64,000 bases of DNA from Amnibacterium flavum. GTDB lineage: Bacteria; Actinomycetota; Actinomycetes; Actinomycetales; Microbacteriaceae. The stretch spans positions 62,001 through 126,000 of the forward strand of contig NZ_QEOP01000001.1 of the NCBI RefSeq assembly GCF_003097495.1, read 5' to 3'. Under the pieces are notes generated by a model. It made no database searches. It was not told where the DNA came from and was given only the letters and a program-made list of their open reading frames with translations. The position numbers and the translations under genes were made by a program. Each line of letters begins with the position of its first letter. Positions within the stretch are counted from its first letter, which is position 1. Shown here piece by piece: positions 29,411 through 38,597 of the stretch.

Positions 29411-29564
29411 GGTCTCGATACGCCGCTTGCGCGGCTATTCGACCTCCGACGTGTGCCCGCCCGCTGAGCGCAGCGAAGCGACGGGGCCAACCGCGTTTCG
29501 GAGGTCGAGGGGGCCGCAGACCGAACCGAGACCGGTCGAGTAGCGCGTAGCGCGTACCGAGACC
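29411..29564. repeat. Nested palindromic element, 154 bp (MITE-like)
   Basis: Ends are inverted: GGTCTCGATACGC at 29411 against the complement of GCGTACCGAGACC at 29552-29564, with GGCTATTCGACC and GGTCGAGTAGC extending the arms. Inside, TCGACCTCCGA and TCGGAGGTCGA form a second inverted pair. The middle contains GAGCGCAGCGAAGCGAC. No coding sequence. It occupies most of the gene-free stretch 29377-29749 together with the next element. Confidence 0.7.
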
Positions 29565-29608
29565 TCGCCACCAGATCGAGGTTGGGGCGGACACGTCACC
29601 GAGGTCGC

Positions 29609-29710
29609 GGTCAGGGGCGACGATGTTCGCGGGGTGCGAGTTGTGAGCCCCGCAGCGAAGCGGAGGGGCTCAATGTTTGAGCTGAGGAGCGGGCATCGTC
29701 GCCCCTGACC
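29609..29710. repeat. Inverted-repeat element, 102 bp, with 17-bp perfect arms
   Basis: GGTCAGGGGCGACGATG at 29609-29625 is repeated perfectly in inverse at 29694-29710. An inner 8-bp pair (TGAGCCCC and GGGGCTCA) encloses GCAGCGAAGCGGA, which resembles the centre of the preceding element. It ends 40 bases before the guaA stop codon. Non-coding. Confidence 0.7.
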
Positions 29711-29749
29711 GTGCCCTCCGGCCGCGGGAACCGCTCAGGAAGCCCTTGA

Positions 29750-31348
29750 TCACTCCCACTCGATGGTTCCCGGCGGCTTCGACGTGACGTCGAGCACGAC
29801 CCGGTTGACCCCGGCGACCTCGTTGGTGATGCGGTTGGAGACGCGGGCGAGCAGGTCGTAGGGCAGGCGCGTCCAGTCGGCGGTCATGGCGTCTTCGCTG
29901 GAGACGGGGCGGAGCACGATGGGATGCCCGTAGGTGCGCCCGTCGCCCTGGACTCCGACGCTGCGCACGTCGGCGAGGAGCACGACGGGGCACTGCCAGA
30001 TCTCGTTGTCGAGCCCGGCGGCGGTGAGCTCCTCGCGGACGATGGCGTCGGCGATGCGGAGCAGGTCGAGCCGCTCACGGGTCACTTCGCCGACGATGCG
30101 GATGCCGAGACCCGGGCCGGGGAAGGGCTGACGGGAGACGACGACCTCGGGCAGTCCGAGCTCGCGGCCGATGGCGCGGACCTCGTCCTTGAAGAGGGTG
30201 CGGAGCGGTTCGACGAGCTCGAAGGTGAGATCGTCGGGGAGTCCGCCGACGTTGTGGTGGCTCTTGATGTTCGCGGTGCCGGTGCCTCCGCCGGATTCGA
30301 CGACATCGGGGTAGAGGGTTCCCTGGACGAGGAACTTGATGGCCTCGCCGTCGGACTGCGCCTCGAGGACGAGCGCTTCGGCGGCGTTCTCGAAGGTTCG
30401 GATGAACTCGCGGCCGATGATCTTGCGCTTCTGCTCGGGGTCGCTGACGCCGGCGAGCGCGTCGAGGAACTGGGCCTCGGCGTCGATGGTGACGAGTCGC
30501 ACGCCGGTGGCCTGGACGTAGTCCTCCTGCACCTGGCGGGCTTCGTCCTGGCGGAGCAGTCCGTGGTCGACGAAGACGCAGGTGAGCTGGTCGCCGACGG
30601 CCTTCTGGACGAGGGCGGCCGCGACCGCGGAGTCGACGCCGCCCGAGAGTCCGCAGATGACCCGGGCGTCGCCGATCTGCGCTCGGATGCGTTCGACCTG
30701 CTCGGCGATGACGTTGCCGGGGTTCCAGTCGTCGGGGATCCCGGCGGCGCGGTGGAGGAAGTTCTCGAGGACCTGCTGCCCGAAGGTCGAGTGCTTGACC
30801 TCGGGGTGCCACTGCACGCCGTAGAGCTGACGCTCGTCGCTGGCGAAGGCGGCGACAGGAGTGGAGGGGCTGCTGGCGAGCACCTCGAAGCCCTCGGGGG
30901 CCTTGGACACGGAGTCGCCGTGGCTCATCCACACGGTCTGGGCGTCGGGCTGACCGTCGAGTAGCACTCCTCCGTTGCCCGTCGAGACGGTGAGCTCGGT
31001 GGAGCCGTACTCGCGCTTGCCGGTGTGGGCGACCTCGCCGCCGAGCTGCTGCGCCATGACCTGGAATCCGTAGCAGATGCCGAGCACGGGCACCCCGAGC
31101 TGCAGGATGCCGGGGTCGAGGCTGGGCGAGCCCTCCTCGTAGACGCTGGAGGGGCCGCCGCTGAGGACGATGCCGACGGGGTTCTTGGCCGCGATCTCAG
31201 CGGCGGTCGCGTTGTGCGGCATGATCTCGGAGTACACGTTGGCCTCGCGCACGCGGCGTGCGATCAGCTGCGCGTACTGGGCCCCGAAATCGATGACGAG
31301 CACGGGGCGCGCGTCGGTGGATGCTGCGGTGGGCTCGGTCTCGCTAAT
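29750..31348 (-). CDS. guaA: GMP synthase (glutamine-hydrolysing), apparent ATT start
   Basis: Converts XMP to GMP using glutamine and ATP; 532 residues with the proposed start. N-terminal class I glutaminase ([22 protein letters not shown], catalytic Cys in VLGICYGFQ, His/Glu in [11 protein letters not shown]), then the PP-loop ATP pyrophosphatase ([16 protein letters not shown]) and the C-terminal dimerisation domain ending KPPGTIEWE. No ATG, GTG or TTG lies in frame between the upstream region and a GTG at 31303 that would remove 15 residues and has no ribosome site. ATT at 31348 sits six bases after GGAGG and gives an SETEPTAAS opening like typical Met-Ser-Glu-Thr starts. It overlaps the DUF3817 stop by five bases. 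Confidence 0.92.
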   Translation of the reverse strand: MSETEPTAASTDARPVLVIDFGAQYAQLIARRVREANVYSEIMPHNATAAEIAAKNPVGIVLSGGPSSVYEEGSPSLDPGILQLGVPVLGICYGFQVMAQQLGGEVAHTGKREYGSTELTVSTGNGGVLLDGQPDAQTVWMSHGDSVSKAPEGFEVLASSPSTPVAAFASDERQLYGVQWHPEVKHSTFGQQVLENFLHRAAGIPDDWNPGNVIAEQVERIRAQIGDARVICGLSGGVDSAVAAALVQKAVGDQLTCVFVDHGLLRQDEARQVQEDYVQATGVRLVTIDAEAQFLDALAGVSDPEQKRKIIGREFIRTFENAAEALVLEAQSDGEAIKFLVQGTLYPDVVESGGGTGTANIKSHHNVGGLPDDLTFELVEPLRTLFKDEVRAIGRELGLPEVVVSRQPFPGPGLGIRIVGEVTRERLDLLRIADAIVREELTAAGLDNEIWQCPVVLLADVRSVGVQGDGRTYGHPIVLRPVSSEDAMTADWTRLPYDLLARVSNRITNEVAGVNRVVLDVTSKPPGTIEWE

Positions 31349-31811
31349 GGTTGGCCTCCGAGGGCGATGGCGTGGACGATGCGTCGAGTGCGGCGAGCCG
31401 ACTCGCGAGGTGCTGCTTGACCTGGCGCGCGACCCGGTGCTCGGTGACGAACGACAGGAACGGGACGACTCCACCTGCGGCGATGAGGATGAACCGCGTG
31501 ATGGGCCAGCGCATGAACGTGACGAGCAGGAAGTCGCTGATCAGGTAGGCGAGGTACAGATACCCGTGCGTGATCTGGATGATGAGGCTCACGTTGACCG
31601 CGTTCGCGGTGTCGATCGATCCGGCGGGCACGAACATCAGGCCGCCGACGCCGCCCTGCAGCTCGAGTCCGAAGACGTACTTGAGGATGATCTCGACCAC
31701 CAGCACGAGCAGGAAGACACCCGTCGCGTAAGCGAGGACCCGGTACACCGCGAGGGTGCCGCGGATCCTGGGGAAGTCGGTGATCCGAGGCTGGGTCGGC
31801 ATGACGACCAT
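31344..31811 (-). CDS. DUF3817 membrane protein
   Basis: 155-residue protein with three to four hydrophobic segments ([19 protein letters not shown], a central [18 protein letters not shown], and [19 protein letters not shown]), the pattern of DUF3817/YdzA-like proteins. It starts one base after the SURF1 stop and overlaps guaA by five bases, so SURF1, this gene and guaA are translationally linked. Alternative start [10 protein letters not shown] at 31802. No known function; the [11 protein letters not shown] ending is typical. Confidence 0.82.
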   Translation of the reverse strand: MVVMPTQPRITDFPRIRGTLAVYRVLAYATGVFLLVLVVEIILKYVFGLELQGGVGGLMFVPAGSIDTANAVNVSLIIQITHGYLYLAYLISDFLLVTFMRWPITRFILIAAGGVVPFLSFVTEHRVARQVKQHLASRLAALDASSTPSPSEANH

Positions 31812-31812
31812 T

Positions 31813-32676
31813 CTACGGGCGCGCGTCGGGCGCTTCGGCTGCGGGCGGCGTCCCCTCCACCGTGGTCGCCTGCTCGCGCTCCCGTTCGACGATGTCGCGC
31901 ATGTGCCGGTACCAGATGTAGAGCGCGATGAGCGCGAAGACGGCCCATTCGACCGTGTAGAAGAGGTTGAGGAAGTTGAGCTGCACCTGCGGAACGGGCT
32001 TCGGCGAGTAGATGTCCGTGAGACCTTCGGGCGCCTCCCGGAGCGTCAGGTAGCCCGCGTAGGCGGGCGACGCATCCGCCCATTCGTTGATGAACGAGGA
32101 GACCGCCATGTCGACCGGGAGGGCGTCGGCCGGCGCGTCCTCGTCGACGGTGGGCGGTTCCGCCTGCTGGAAGCGTCCTTCGATGTCGGTCGGAAGCACG
32201 CTCGGGTCTGCGGCGAGGTCGTTGGCGGCCGCCAGCGCAGAATCCTCGTCGGCGCTCCATCCGACGGCCACCGCCAGGGTCACGCCGTCGTCGGTGACGA
32301 AGTGCCCGACAGTCCAGTAGCCGTCCGCACCGTCATTCAGACGCTGGGCGAGGACGGAGAAGTCGTCGGCCTGCCAGGTACCTGACGCGCCGACCAGCTG
32401 ACCGATGGCATCGGACGGCGTCTGGGTCTGCGGCTGCATGGCCGATTCGATCGGCCGCACGTCCTCGGATCCGGAGTCGATGACGGCGCCGTTCTCGAAC
32501 GCGCGACCCAACTGCCACTGGCCGAGAGCCGAGAACGAGACTGCGAGGCCGATGGCGAGCAGCAGAAGCAGCAGCGAGCTGCCGCGCCGCATGACGGGGG
32601 CGAGTTCGCTCCAGGTGGGTTTGGGAGTGCCCGCATCGACCTCGGGATCGAGCGTGGAATCACGCGATGCGGGCAC
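31813..32676 (-). CDS. SURF1 family protein
   Basis: 287-residue SURF1-like protein, related to the assembly factor of cytochrome c oxidase. Two membrane anchors enclose a large periplasmic-side domain: residues about 33-52 (LLLLLLAIGLAVSFSALG) followed by the typical GQWQLGRAFENG, and a second helix near 245-262 (FYTVEWAVFALIALYIWY). The family helps heme a insertion into oxidase; here that is inference. Acidic/Pro-rich tail. First of three linked genes ending in guaA. Confidence 0.87.
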   Translation of the reverse strand: MPASRDSTLDPEVDAGTPKPTWSELAPVMRRGSSLLLLLLAIGLAVSFSALGQWQLGRAFENGAVIDSGSEDVRPIESAMQPQTQTPSDAIGQLVGASGTWQADDFSVLAQRLNDGADGYWTVGHFVTDDGVTLAVAVGWSADEDSALAAANDLAADPSVLPTDIEGRFQQAEPPTVDEDAPADALPVDMAVSSFINEWADASPAYAGYLTLREAPEGLTDIYSPKPVPQVQLNFLNLFYTVEWAVFALIALYIWYRHMRDIVEREREQATTVEGTPPAAEAPDARP

Positions 32677-32687
32677 TACCCTGCCGT

Positions 32688-34418
32688 TCAGACGGTGGCG
32701 ACGATGTCGGGCGCCTCGAGACGCACCCGGTCGGCCGACTCGTCGTCGGGCTGCAGCTGGCTCTCGCGCTCGGCCTGGACGCGCTTGAGGTAGGTGTTGA
32801 CCTCGCGCTCGACCTGCTCGTCATCCCATCCGAGCACGTCGGCCATCAGCTTCGCGGCGACAGGGGCTGCGGACACTCCCCGGTCCCAAGCCTCGATCGA
32901 GATGCGCGTGCGGCGGGCGAGAACGTCCTCGAGGTGCAGTGCACCCTCGTGCGTGGCGGCGTAGACGACCTCCGCCCCGATGTAGTCGTCGGCTCCGGGC
33001 AGCGGCTCCTGCAGTTCGGGACGCTCCTTGATGAGCGCGAGCAGCTCATCCGTGAGCACGCCGTAGCGGTTCAGGAGATGTTCGATGCGGACCGTGTGCA
33101 CGCCGAACGCTCGGGCGATCTTGGCGCGCTTGTTCCATGCGGCCTGGTAGCCCTCGGCTCCGAGGAGCGCGATGTCCTGCGTGGTCGACTGCGGGATGCG
33201 TCCGTCGAGCGCCGAGACGGCGGCGTCGATCGCATCCTTCGCCATCACGCGGTACGTCGTCCACTTGCCGCCGGCGATGACGACCAGGCCGGGCACCGAG
33301 TGAGCGACGAGGTGCTCGCGAGAGAGCTTCGAGGTCTGCTCGGACTCGCCGGCGAGCAGCGGGCGCAGGCCGGCGTAGACGCCCTCGACGTCCTCACGGG
33401 TCAGAGGAACGGTCAGGATCTTGTTGACGTGCTCGAGCACGTAGTCGATGTCGGCGGCCGTCGCGGCGGGGTGCGCCTTGTCGAGGTGCCAGTCAGTGTC
33501 GGTCGTGCCGATGATCCAGTGGCGGCCCCACGGGATGACGAACAGCACGCTCTTCTCGGTGCGGAGGATCACGCCGCCGTTCGACTGGAAGCGGTCGCGG
33601 GGAACCACGAGGTGGATCCCCTTGGACGCGCGGACCTTGAACTGGCCCCGCTCGCCGACCATCGACTGGGTCTCGTCGGTCCAGACGCCGGTCGCGTTGA
33701 CGACCTGCTTGGCGCGGATGTCGAACTTCTCGCCCGTCTCGAGGTCGTGCGCGTGCACGCCGACGACGCGCTCGCCGACCTTGACGAAGCCTTCGACACG
33801 GACGCGGCTCGCGACGTGCGCGCCGTAGAACGATGCGGTGCGGGCGAGGGTCGCCACGTAGCGAGCGTCATCGACCTGCGCGTCGTAGTAGGTGAGACCG
33901 CCGGTGAAGGCGTCGTGAGCGAGGCTCGGCATGGCGCGGAGCATCTGCGACTTGCTGAGGTGTCGGTGATGGGGCACACCGGGAGGGCGGCCACCCGACC
34001 AGCTGAAGATGTCGTAGAGGAGCATTCCGGCGCCGATGTAGGCGCGCTCCCAGACGCGGTGCGTCAGGGGGTAGAGGAACTTGACCGGCTTCACCAGGTG
34101 CGGGGCGAGACGCTGAAGCAGCAGACCTCGCTCGATGAGCGCCTCGCGGACGAGACGGAAGTCGAGCTGTTCGAGGTAGCGGATGCCGCCGTGCACGAGC
34201 TTCGATGAACGGCTCGACGTGCCGGAGGCGAAGTCGCGCGCCTCGAGCAGTCCGACGCTGAGCCCTCGGGTCACCGCGTCGAGCGCCGCACCCGTGCCGA
34301 CGATCCCGCCGCCGACGACGAGGATGTCGAGCTCCTTCTCCTTGAGCGTCGCGATCGCCGCGGCGCGCTCCTCGGGTCCGAGCTTCGATGAGAGCGATAC
34401 TGAATTTCCCTGAGCCAT
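32688..34418 (-). CDS. glpD: Aerobic glycerol-3-phosphate dehydrogenase
   Basis: FAD-dependent membrane-associated enzyme oxidising glycerol-3-P to dihydroxyacetone-P and passing electrons to quinone. 576 residues. The dinucleotide-binding motif ILVVGGGIVGTGAALDA is at about 30-46, followed by the family signature GTSSRSSKLVHGGIRYLEQ, and LFVIPWGRHWIIGTTDTDW and GGKWTTYRVMAKDA later. The C-terminal region (from about 420) is the alpha-helical GlpD cap. GGAG lies upstream of the ATG. It sits between guaB3 and SURF1, 11 bases before the latter. No glycerol kinase or facilitator gene is in the window. Confidence 0.94.
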   Translation of the reverse strand: MAQGNSVSLSSKLGPEERAAAIATLKEKELDILVVGGGIVGTGAALDAVTRGLSVGLLEARDFASGTSSRSSKLVHGGIRYLEQLDFRLVREALIERGLLLQRLAPHLVKPVKFLYPLTHRVWERAYIGAGMLLYDIFSWSGGRPPGVPHHRHLSKSQMLRAMPSLAHDAFTGGLTYYDAQVDDARYVATLARTASFYGAHVASRVRVEGFVKVGERVVGVHAHDLETGEKFDIRAKQVVNATGVWTDETQSMVGERGQFKVRASKGIHLVVPRDRFQSNGGVILRTEKSVLFVIPWGRHWIIGTTDTDWHLDKAHPAATAADIDYVLEHVNKILTVPLTREDVEGVYAGLRPLLAGESEQTSKLSREHLVAHSVPGLVVIAGGKWTTYRVMAKDAIDAAVSALDGRIPQSTTQDIALLGAEGYQAAWNKRAKIARAFGVHTVRIEHLLNRYGVLTDELLALIKERPELQEPLPGADDYIGAEVVYAATHEGALHLEDVLARRTRISIEAWDRGVSAAPVAAKLMADVLGWDDEQVEREVNTYLKRVQAERESQLQPDDESADRVRLEAPDIVATV

Positions 34419-34457
34419 CTCTTCACTCCTTGCTCCGCCCTTATGGGGCGGCGCCTG

Positions 34458-35582
34458 TCAGTTCGCGCGGTAGGGGGCTACCACGACTTCGACGCGCTGG
34501 AACTCCTTGATGTCGGAGTATCCGGTCGTCGCCATTGATCTCTTCAACGCTCCGATGAGGTTCGCTGTTCCGTCGGCGACGGGCGCCGGGCCGAAGAGAA
34601 CCTGCGAGAGCGGGGCTACCTGCCCGACCTGCACGCGGTTGCCGCGGGGCAGTTCGAGGTGGTGGGCCTCGGCGCCCCAGTGCCATCCGCCGCCGGGGGC
34701 GTCGGTCGCGCGGGCGAGGGCCGTGCCGAGCATGACCGCGTCGGCTCCGACGGCGACGGCCTTGACGATGTCGCCGCTGGTGCCGAGGCCTCCGTCGGCG
34801 ATGACGTGCACGTAGCGTCCGCCGGATTCGTCGAGGTAGTCGCGACGGGCTCCCGCGACATCGGCGAGCGCCGTGGCCATTGGCGCGTGGATACCGAGCG
34901 CCGCACGGGTGGTCGAGGCCGCGCCGCCACCGAAGCCGACGAGCACACCCGCCGCTCCCGTGCGCATCAGGTGCAGTGCGGCCGTGTAGGTGGCCGCGCC
35001 GCCGACGACGACGGGGACGTCGAGTTCGTAGATGAACTTCTTGAGGTTGAGGGGTTCGCTGCCGCGCGAGACGTGCTCGGCCGAGACGGTGGTGCCGCGG
35101 ATGACGAAGAGGTCGACTCCGGCTCCGACGACGGTGCGGTAGTGCTCCTGGGTGCGTCCGGGGCTGAGAGCGGCGGCGACGGGAACGCCGGCGGCGCGGA
35201 TCTCGGCGAGGCGGCTGGTGATCAGCTCGGGCTGGATCGGTGCGGAGTAGATCTCCTGCATGCGCGCCGTCGCGTCGACGGCGTCGAGCTCGCGGATCTC
35301 GGCGAGCTTCGCGTCGGCGTCCTCGTAGCGCGTCCACAGACCCTCGAGGTCGAGAACACCGAGGCCGCCGAGACGGCCGATCTCGATGGCGGTCGTCGGC
35401 GAGACGACGGAGTCCATGGGTGCGGCGAGCACCGGGATGTCGAAGGTGAATGCGTCGATCGACCAGGTGGTCGAGACGTCTTCGGGGTCACGCGTGCGTC
35501 GGGACGGCACGACCGCGATGTCGTCGAACGCGTACGCCCGCCGCGCCCGCTTCGAACGGCCGATCTCGAAGTCCATACTCAC
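34458..35582 (-). CDS. guaB3: GuaB3 family IMP dehydrogenase-related protein
   Basis: 374-residue TIM-barrel protein of the IMPDH/GMPR superfamily with no CBS domains. N-terminus RRAYAFDDIAVVPSRRTRDP, then PVLAAPMDSVVSP, and VIADGGLGTSGDIVKA as in true IMPDH. The active-site loop reads GFGGGAASTTR, where IMPDH has [11 protein letters not shown], so Ser replaces the catalytic Cys; the protein contains no Cys at all. The phosphate-binding parts remain. Its reaction is debated (IMPDH-like, GMP reductase-like or regulatory). Normally next to guaB in actinobacteria; here a repeat-bounded cassette lies between. Confidence 0.88.
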   Translation of the reverse strand: MSMDFEIGRSKRARRAYAFDDIAVVPSRRTRDPEDVSTTWSIDAFTFDIPVLAAPMDSVVSPTTAIEIGRLGGLGVLDLEGLWTRYEDADAKLAEIRELDAVDATARMQEIYSAPIQPELITSRLAEIRAAGVPVAAALSPGRTQEHYRTVVGAGVDLFVIRGTTVSAEHVSRGSEPLNLKKFIYELDVPVVVGGAATYTAALHLMRTGAAGVLVGFGGGAASTTRAALGIHAPMATALADVAGARRDYLDESGGRYVHVIADGGLGTSGDIVKAVAVGADAVMLGTALARATDAPGGGWHWGAEAHHLELPRGNRVQVGQVAPLSQVLFGPAPVADGTANLIGALKRSMATTGYSDIKEFQRVEVVVAPYRAN

Positions 35583-35630
35583 GGGACAACCCTACCCACC
35601 CTCCCCTGCGGATATTCCGGGCACGAGATG

Positions 35631-35686
35631 GGCGTTCCGGGCGAGCGCGCACGTTCCGGCCGGCCCCGCACGCCGGAACGTGCGCG
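35631..35686 (+). repeat. 56-bp palindromic repeat, family R copy D (left end of cassette)
   Basis: Begins GGCGTTCCGGGCGAGCG. The inner arms CGCGCACGTTCCGGC and GCCGGAACGTGCGCG are a perfect 15-bp inverted repeat around CGGCCCCGCAC. It abuts the stop codon of the next gene (35687). It is 55/56 identical to copy E in the opposite orientation. Confidence 0.9.
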
Positions 35687-36622
35687 TCACCGCGAGGTCG
35701 TGAGTCCGGCGGCCATCAGGTGACGTCCGAAAGCGTTCATGTCCTCGGCGACCGTCCATCCCCACCGGACCATTCCCCGACCCGTGGCGCGCAGACGGTC
35801 TTCGCGGACCTTCTCGACCAGCACGACGTCGGCGGTCGATTTGTCGCCGGTGAATTGTTCGCGCACGTACTTCGACCGCCCGTCGAACTCTCCGATGAGC
35901 TGGAGGTCGGGCCAGTAGAAGTCGACGATGCCCACTCGCCCGCGCGCATCGTGGATCGGCACCTGCAGCTGTGGCGCCGGGAAACCCAGGATGTGCATGC
36001 GCGCTCTGCTGAGCGACTCCCCGGGCGAACCGCTGCGACTGTCCGCGAATTCGATCGCCTTCTCGGCCGCCTTGCGCCGGGTGGGCGGCGACATCCGCTC
36101 GAGCTCCTCGTGGATGGACTGCCTCGAGGCGCCATTCGCCAGGCCCCAGTCGAGCGAGGCGACCGCGGATTCGAAGGATGTCGTGAGGGCGAGATCGATG
36201 AGGGTCCGCTCGAGTCCCGTCACGAGCAGTCCGTCCACCCTGTCGATCTCGTGCGGAGCGAGGGCGAGCGAGTGCGTCCGGATCTCCGGCTGGCCGCGGC
36301 GTCGCGAGCCGCGCGCGATGGTCACGTGCACATCGACGGGCAGGTTGCCGATGATCGGGATCCCGTGCAGCGCGGCCGCGGAGAAGTGACTGAAGACGGG
36401 CTCGATCCGCGCGTTCGCCGCGACGGCGTGAATTCGCGCGCGGTGCCGGCCCTCGGCGTCCAATGCGAGCCAGTCCGACTTCGGCATGTACGAACCGCGG
36501 CGAACCCGGACCAGCTCGTCCTTGTCTCGCAGGCGCCGGATCTCCCGATCGTCACCCCCGATCCGTTCGAGGTCGCGGGTGAGGATCAGGTTGTGGCGCA
36601 TGTTCGCCGGAAAGTCGCTCAT
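35687..36622 (-). CDS. AbiEi-type HTH protein with DUF559/VSR-like nuclease domain
   Basis: 311 residues as started at the ATG at 36622 (a second ATG at 36601 is possible; neither has a good ribosome site). N-terminal winged HTH of the AbiEi antitoxin type (REIRRLRDKDELVRVRRGSYMP, residues 27-47), then a conserved middle (FSHFSAAALHGIP, TGLERTLIDLAL), and a C-terminal region resembling DUF559/VSR endonucleases: GESLSRARM with Glu202, VDFYWPDLQLIGEFDG with Asp234, Glu245 and Asp247, Lys251, and EKVREDRLR...RWGW. No AbiEii toxin gene is adjacent. It is bracketed exactly by inverted R repeats. Function unknown. Confidence 0.8.
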   Translation of the reverse strand: MSDFPANMRHNLILTRDLERIGGDDREIRRLRDKDELVRVRRGSYMPKSDWLALDAEGRHRARIHAVAANARIEPVFSHFSAAALHGIPIIGNLPVDVHVTIARGSRRRGQPEIRTHSLALAPHEIDRVDGLLVTGLERTLIDLALTTSFESAVASLDWGLANGASRQSIHEELERMSPPTRRKAAEKAIEFADSRSGSPGESLSRARMHILGFPAPQLQVPIHDARGRVGIVDFYWPDLQLIGEFDGRSKYVREQFTGDKSTADVVLVEKVREDRLRATGRGMVRWGWTVAEDMNAFGRHLMAAGLTTSR

Positions 36623-36738
36623 GCACCGATGCTGCGCAATTCCCGGCCGAATGAACTGCACCGGTGGCCTGCTGGGAACAACCAACTGGAACCTGAACCC
36701 GGGGAGGACCTCGCCTCGCCGCCCCGGGTGATGTGCTG

Positions 36739-36794
36739 CGCGCACGTTCCGGCGTGCAGGGCCGGCCGGAACGTGCGCGCTCGCCCGGAACGCC
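36739..36794 (-). repeat. 56-bp palindromic repeat, family R copy E (right end of cassette)
   Basis: Read on the minus strand it matches copy D except for one base in the loop (CCTGCAC against CCCGCAC). It lies 117 bases upstream of the AbiEi-like gene and 30 bases from the guaB stop. Confidence 0.9.
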
Positions 36795-36824
36795 CATCTT
36801 TGGGTGGGGGGGGTTCCCCTCCCG

Positions 36825-38387
<1,563 letters not shown>

Positions 38388-38597
38388 TCAGGATGCGGAG
38401 GAGTCCGGGCAACGCTGCGTACCGGTACCTGATCTTAACGGCGCACGACGCGTTTGATTCCCGGTAGGTTGTCTAACTCGTCACATCAATCCGCCTAACG
38501 AAACATCACGGCAATAATCTGTGCGTAGTGTTCCGGACATCGTCGTCCGCTCGCTCGATACCAGCCGTCTGATCCCTCGGCTCGGCCAGGAGGTACC

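Larger units (their letters stand above)
35631..36794. mobile_element. Putative cassette: AbiEi/nuclease-like gene between inverted 56-bp repeats
   Basis: 1,164 bp running from copy D to copy E of repeat R, which face each other and differ at one base. The only gene inside is the minus-strand gene 35687-36622. The cassette separates guaB3 from guaB, adjacent in most actinobacteria, which argues for insertion. No transposase or integrase motif is present, and I see no clear target duplication at the ends. Confidence 0.5.

Noticed and set aside
34436-34452. CCGCCC-GGGCGG hairpin just before glpD as an attenuator
   Set aside because: Only six GC pairs with no T-run and no leader peptide; the glpD ribosome site is free.
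35687-36622. A complete type IV AbiE toxin-antitoxin system
   Set aside because: Only the AbiEi-type domain is present; no AbiEii nucleotidyltransferase gene lies on either side, where guaB3 and guaB are found.
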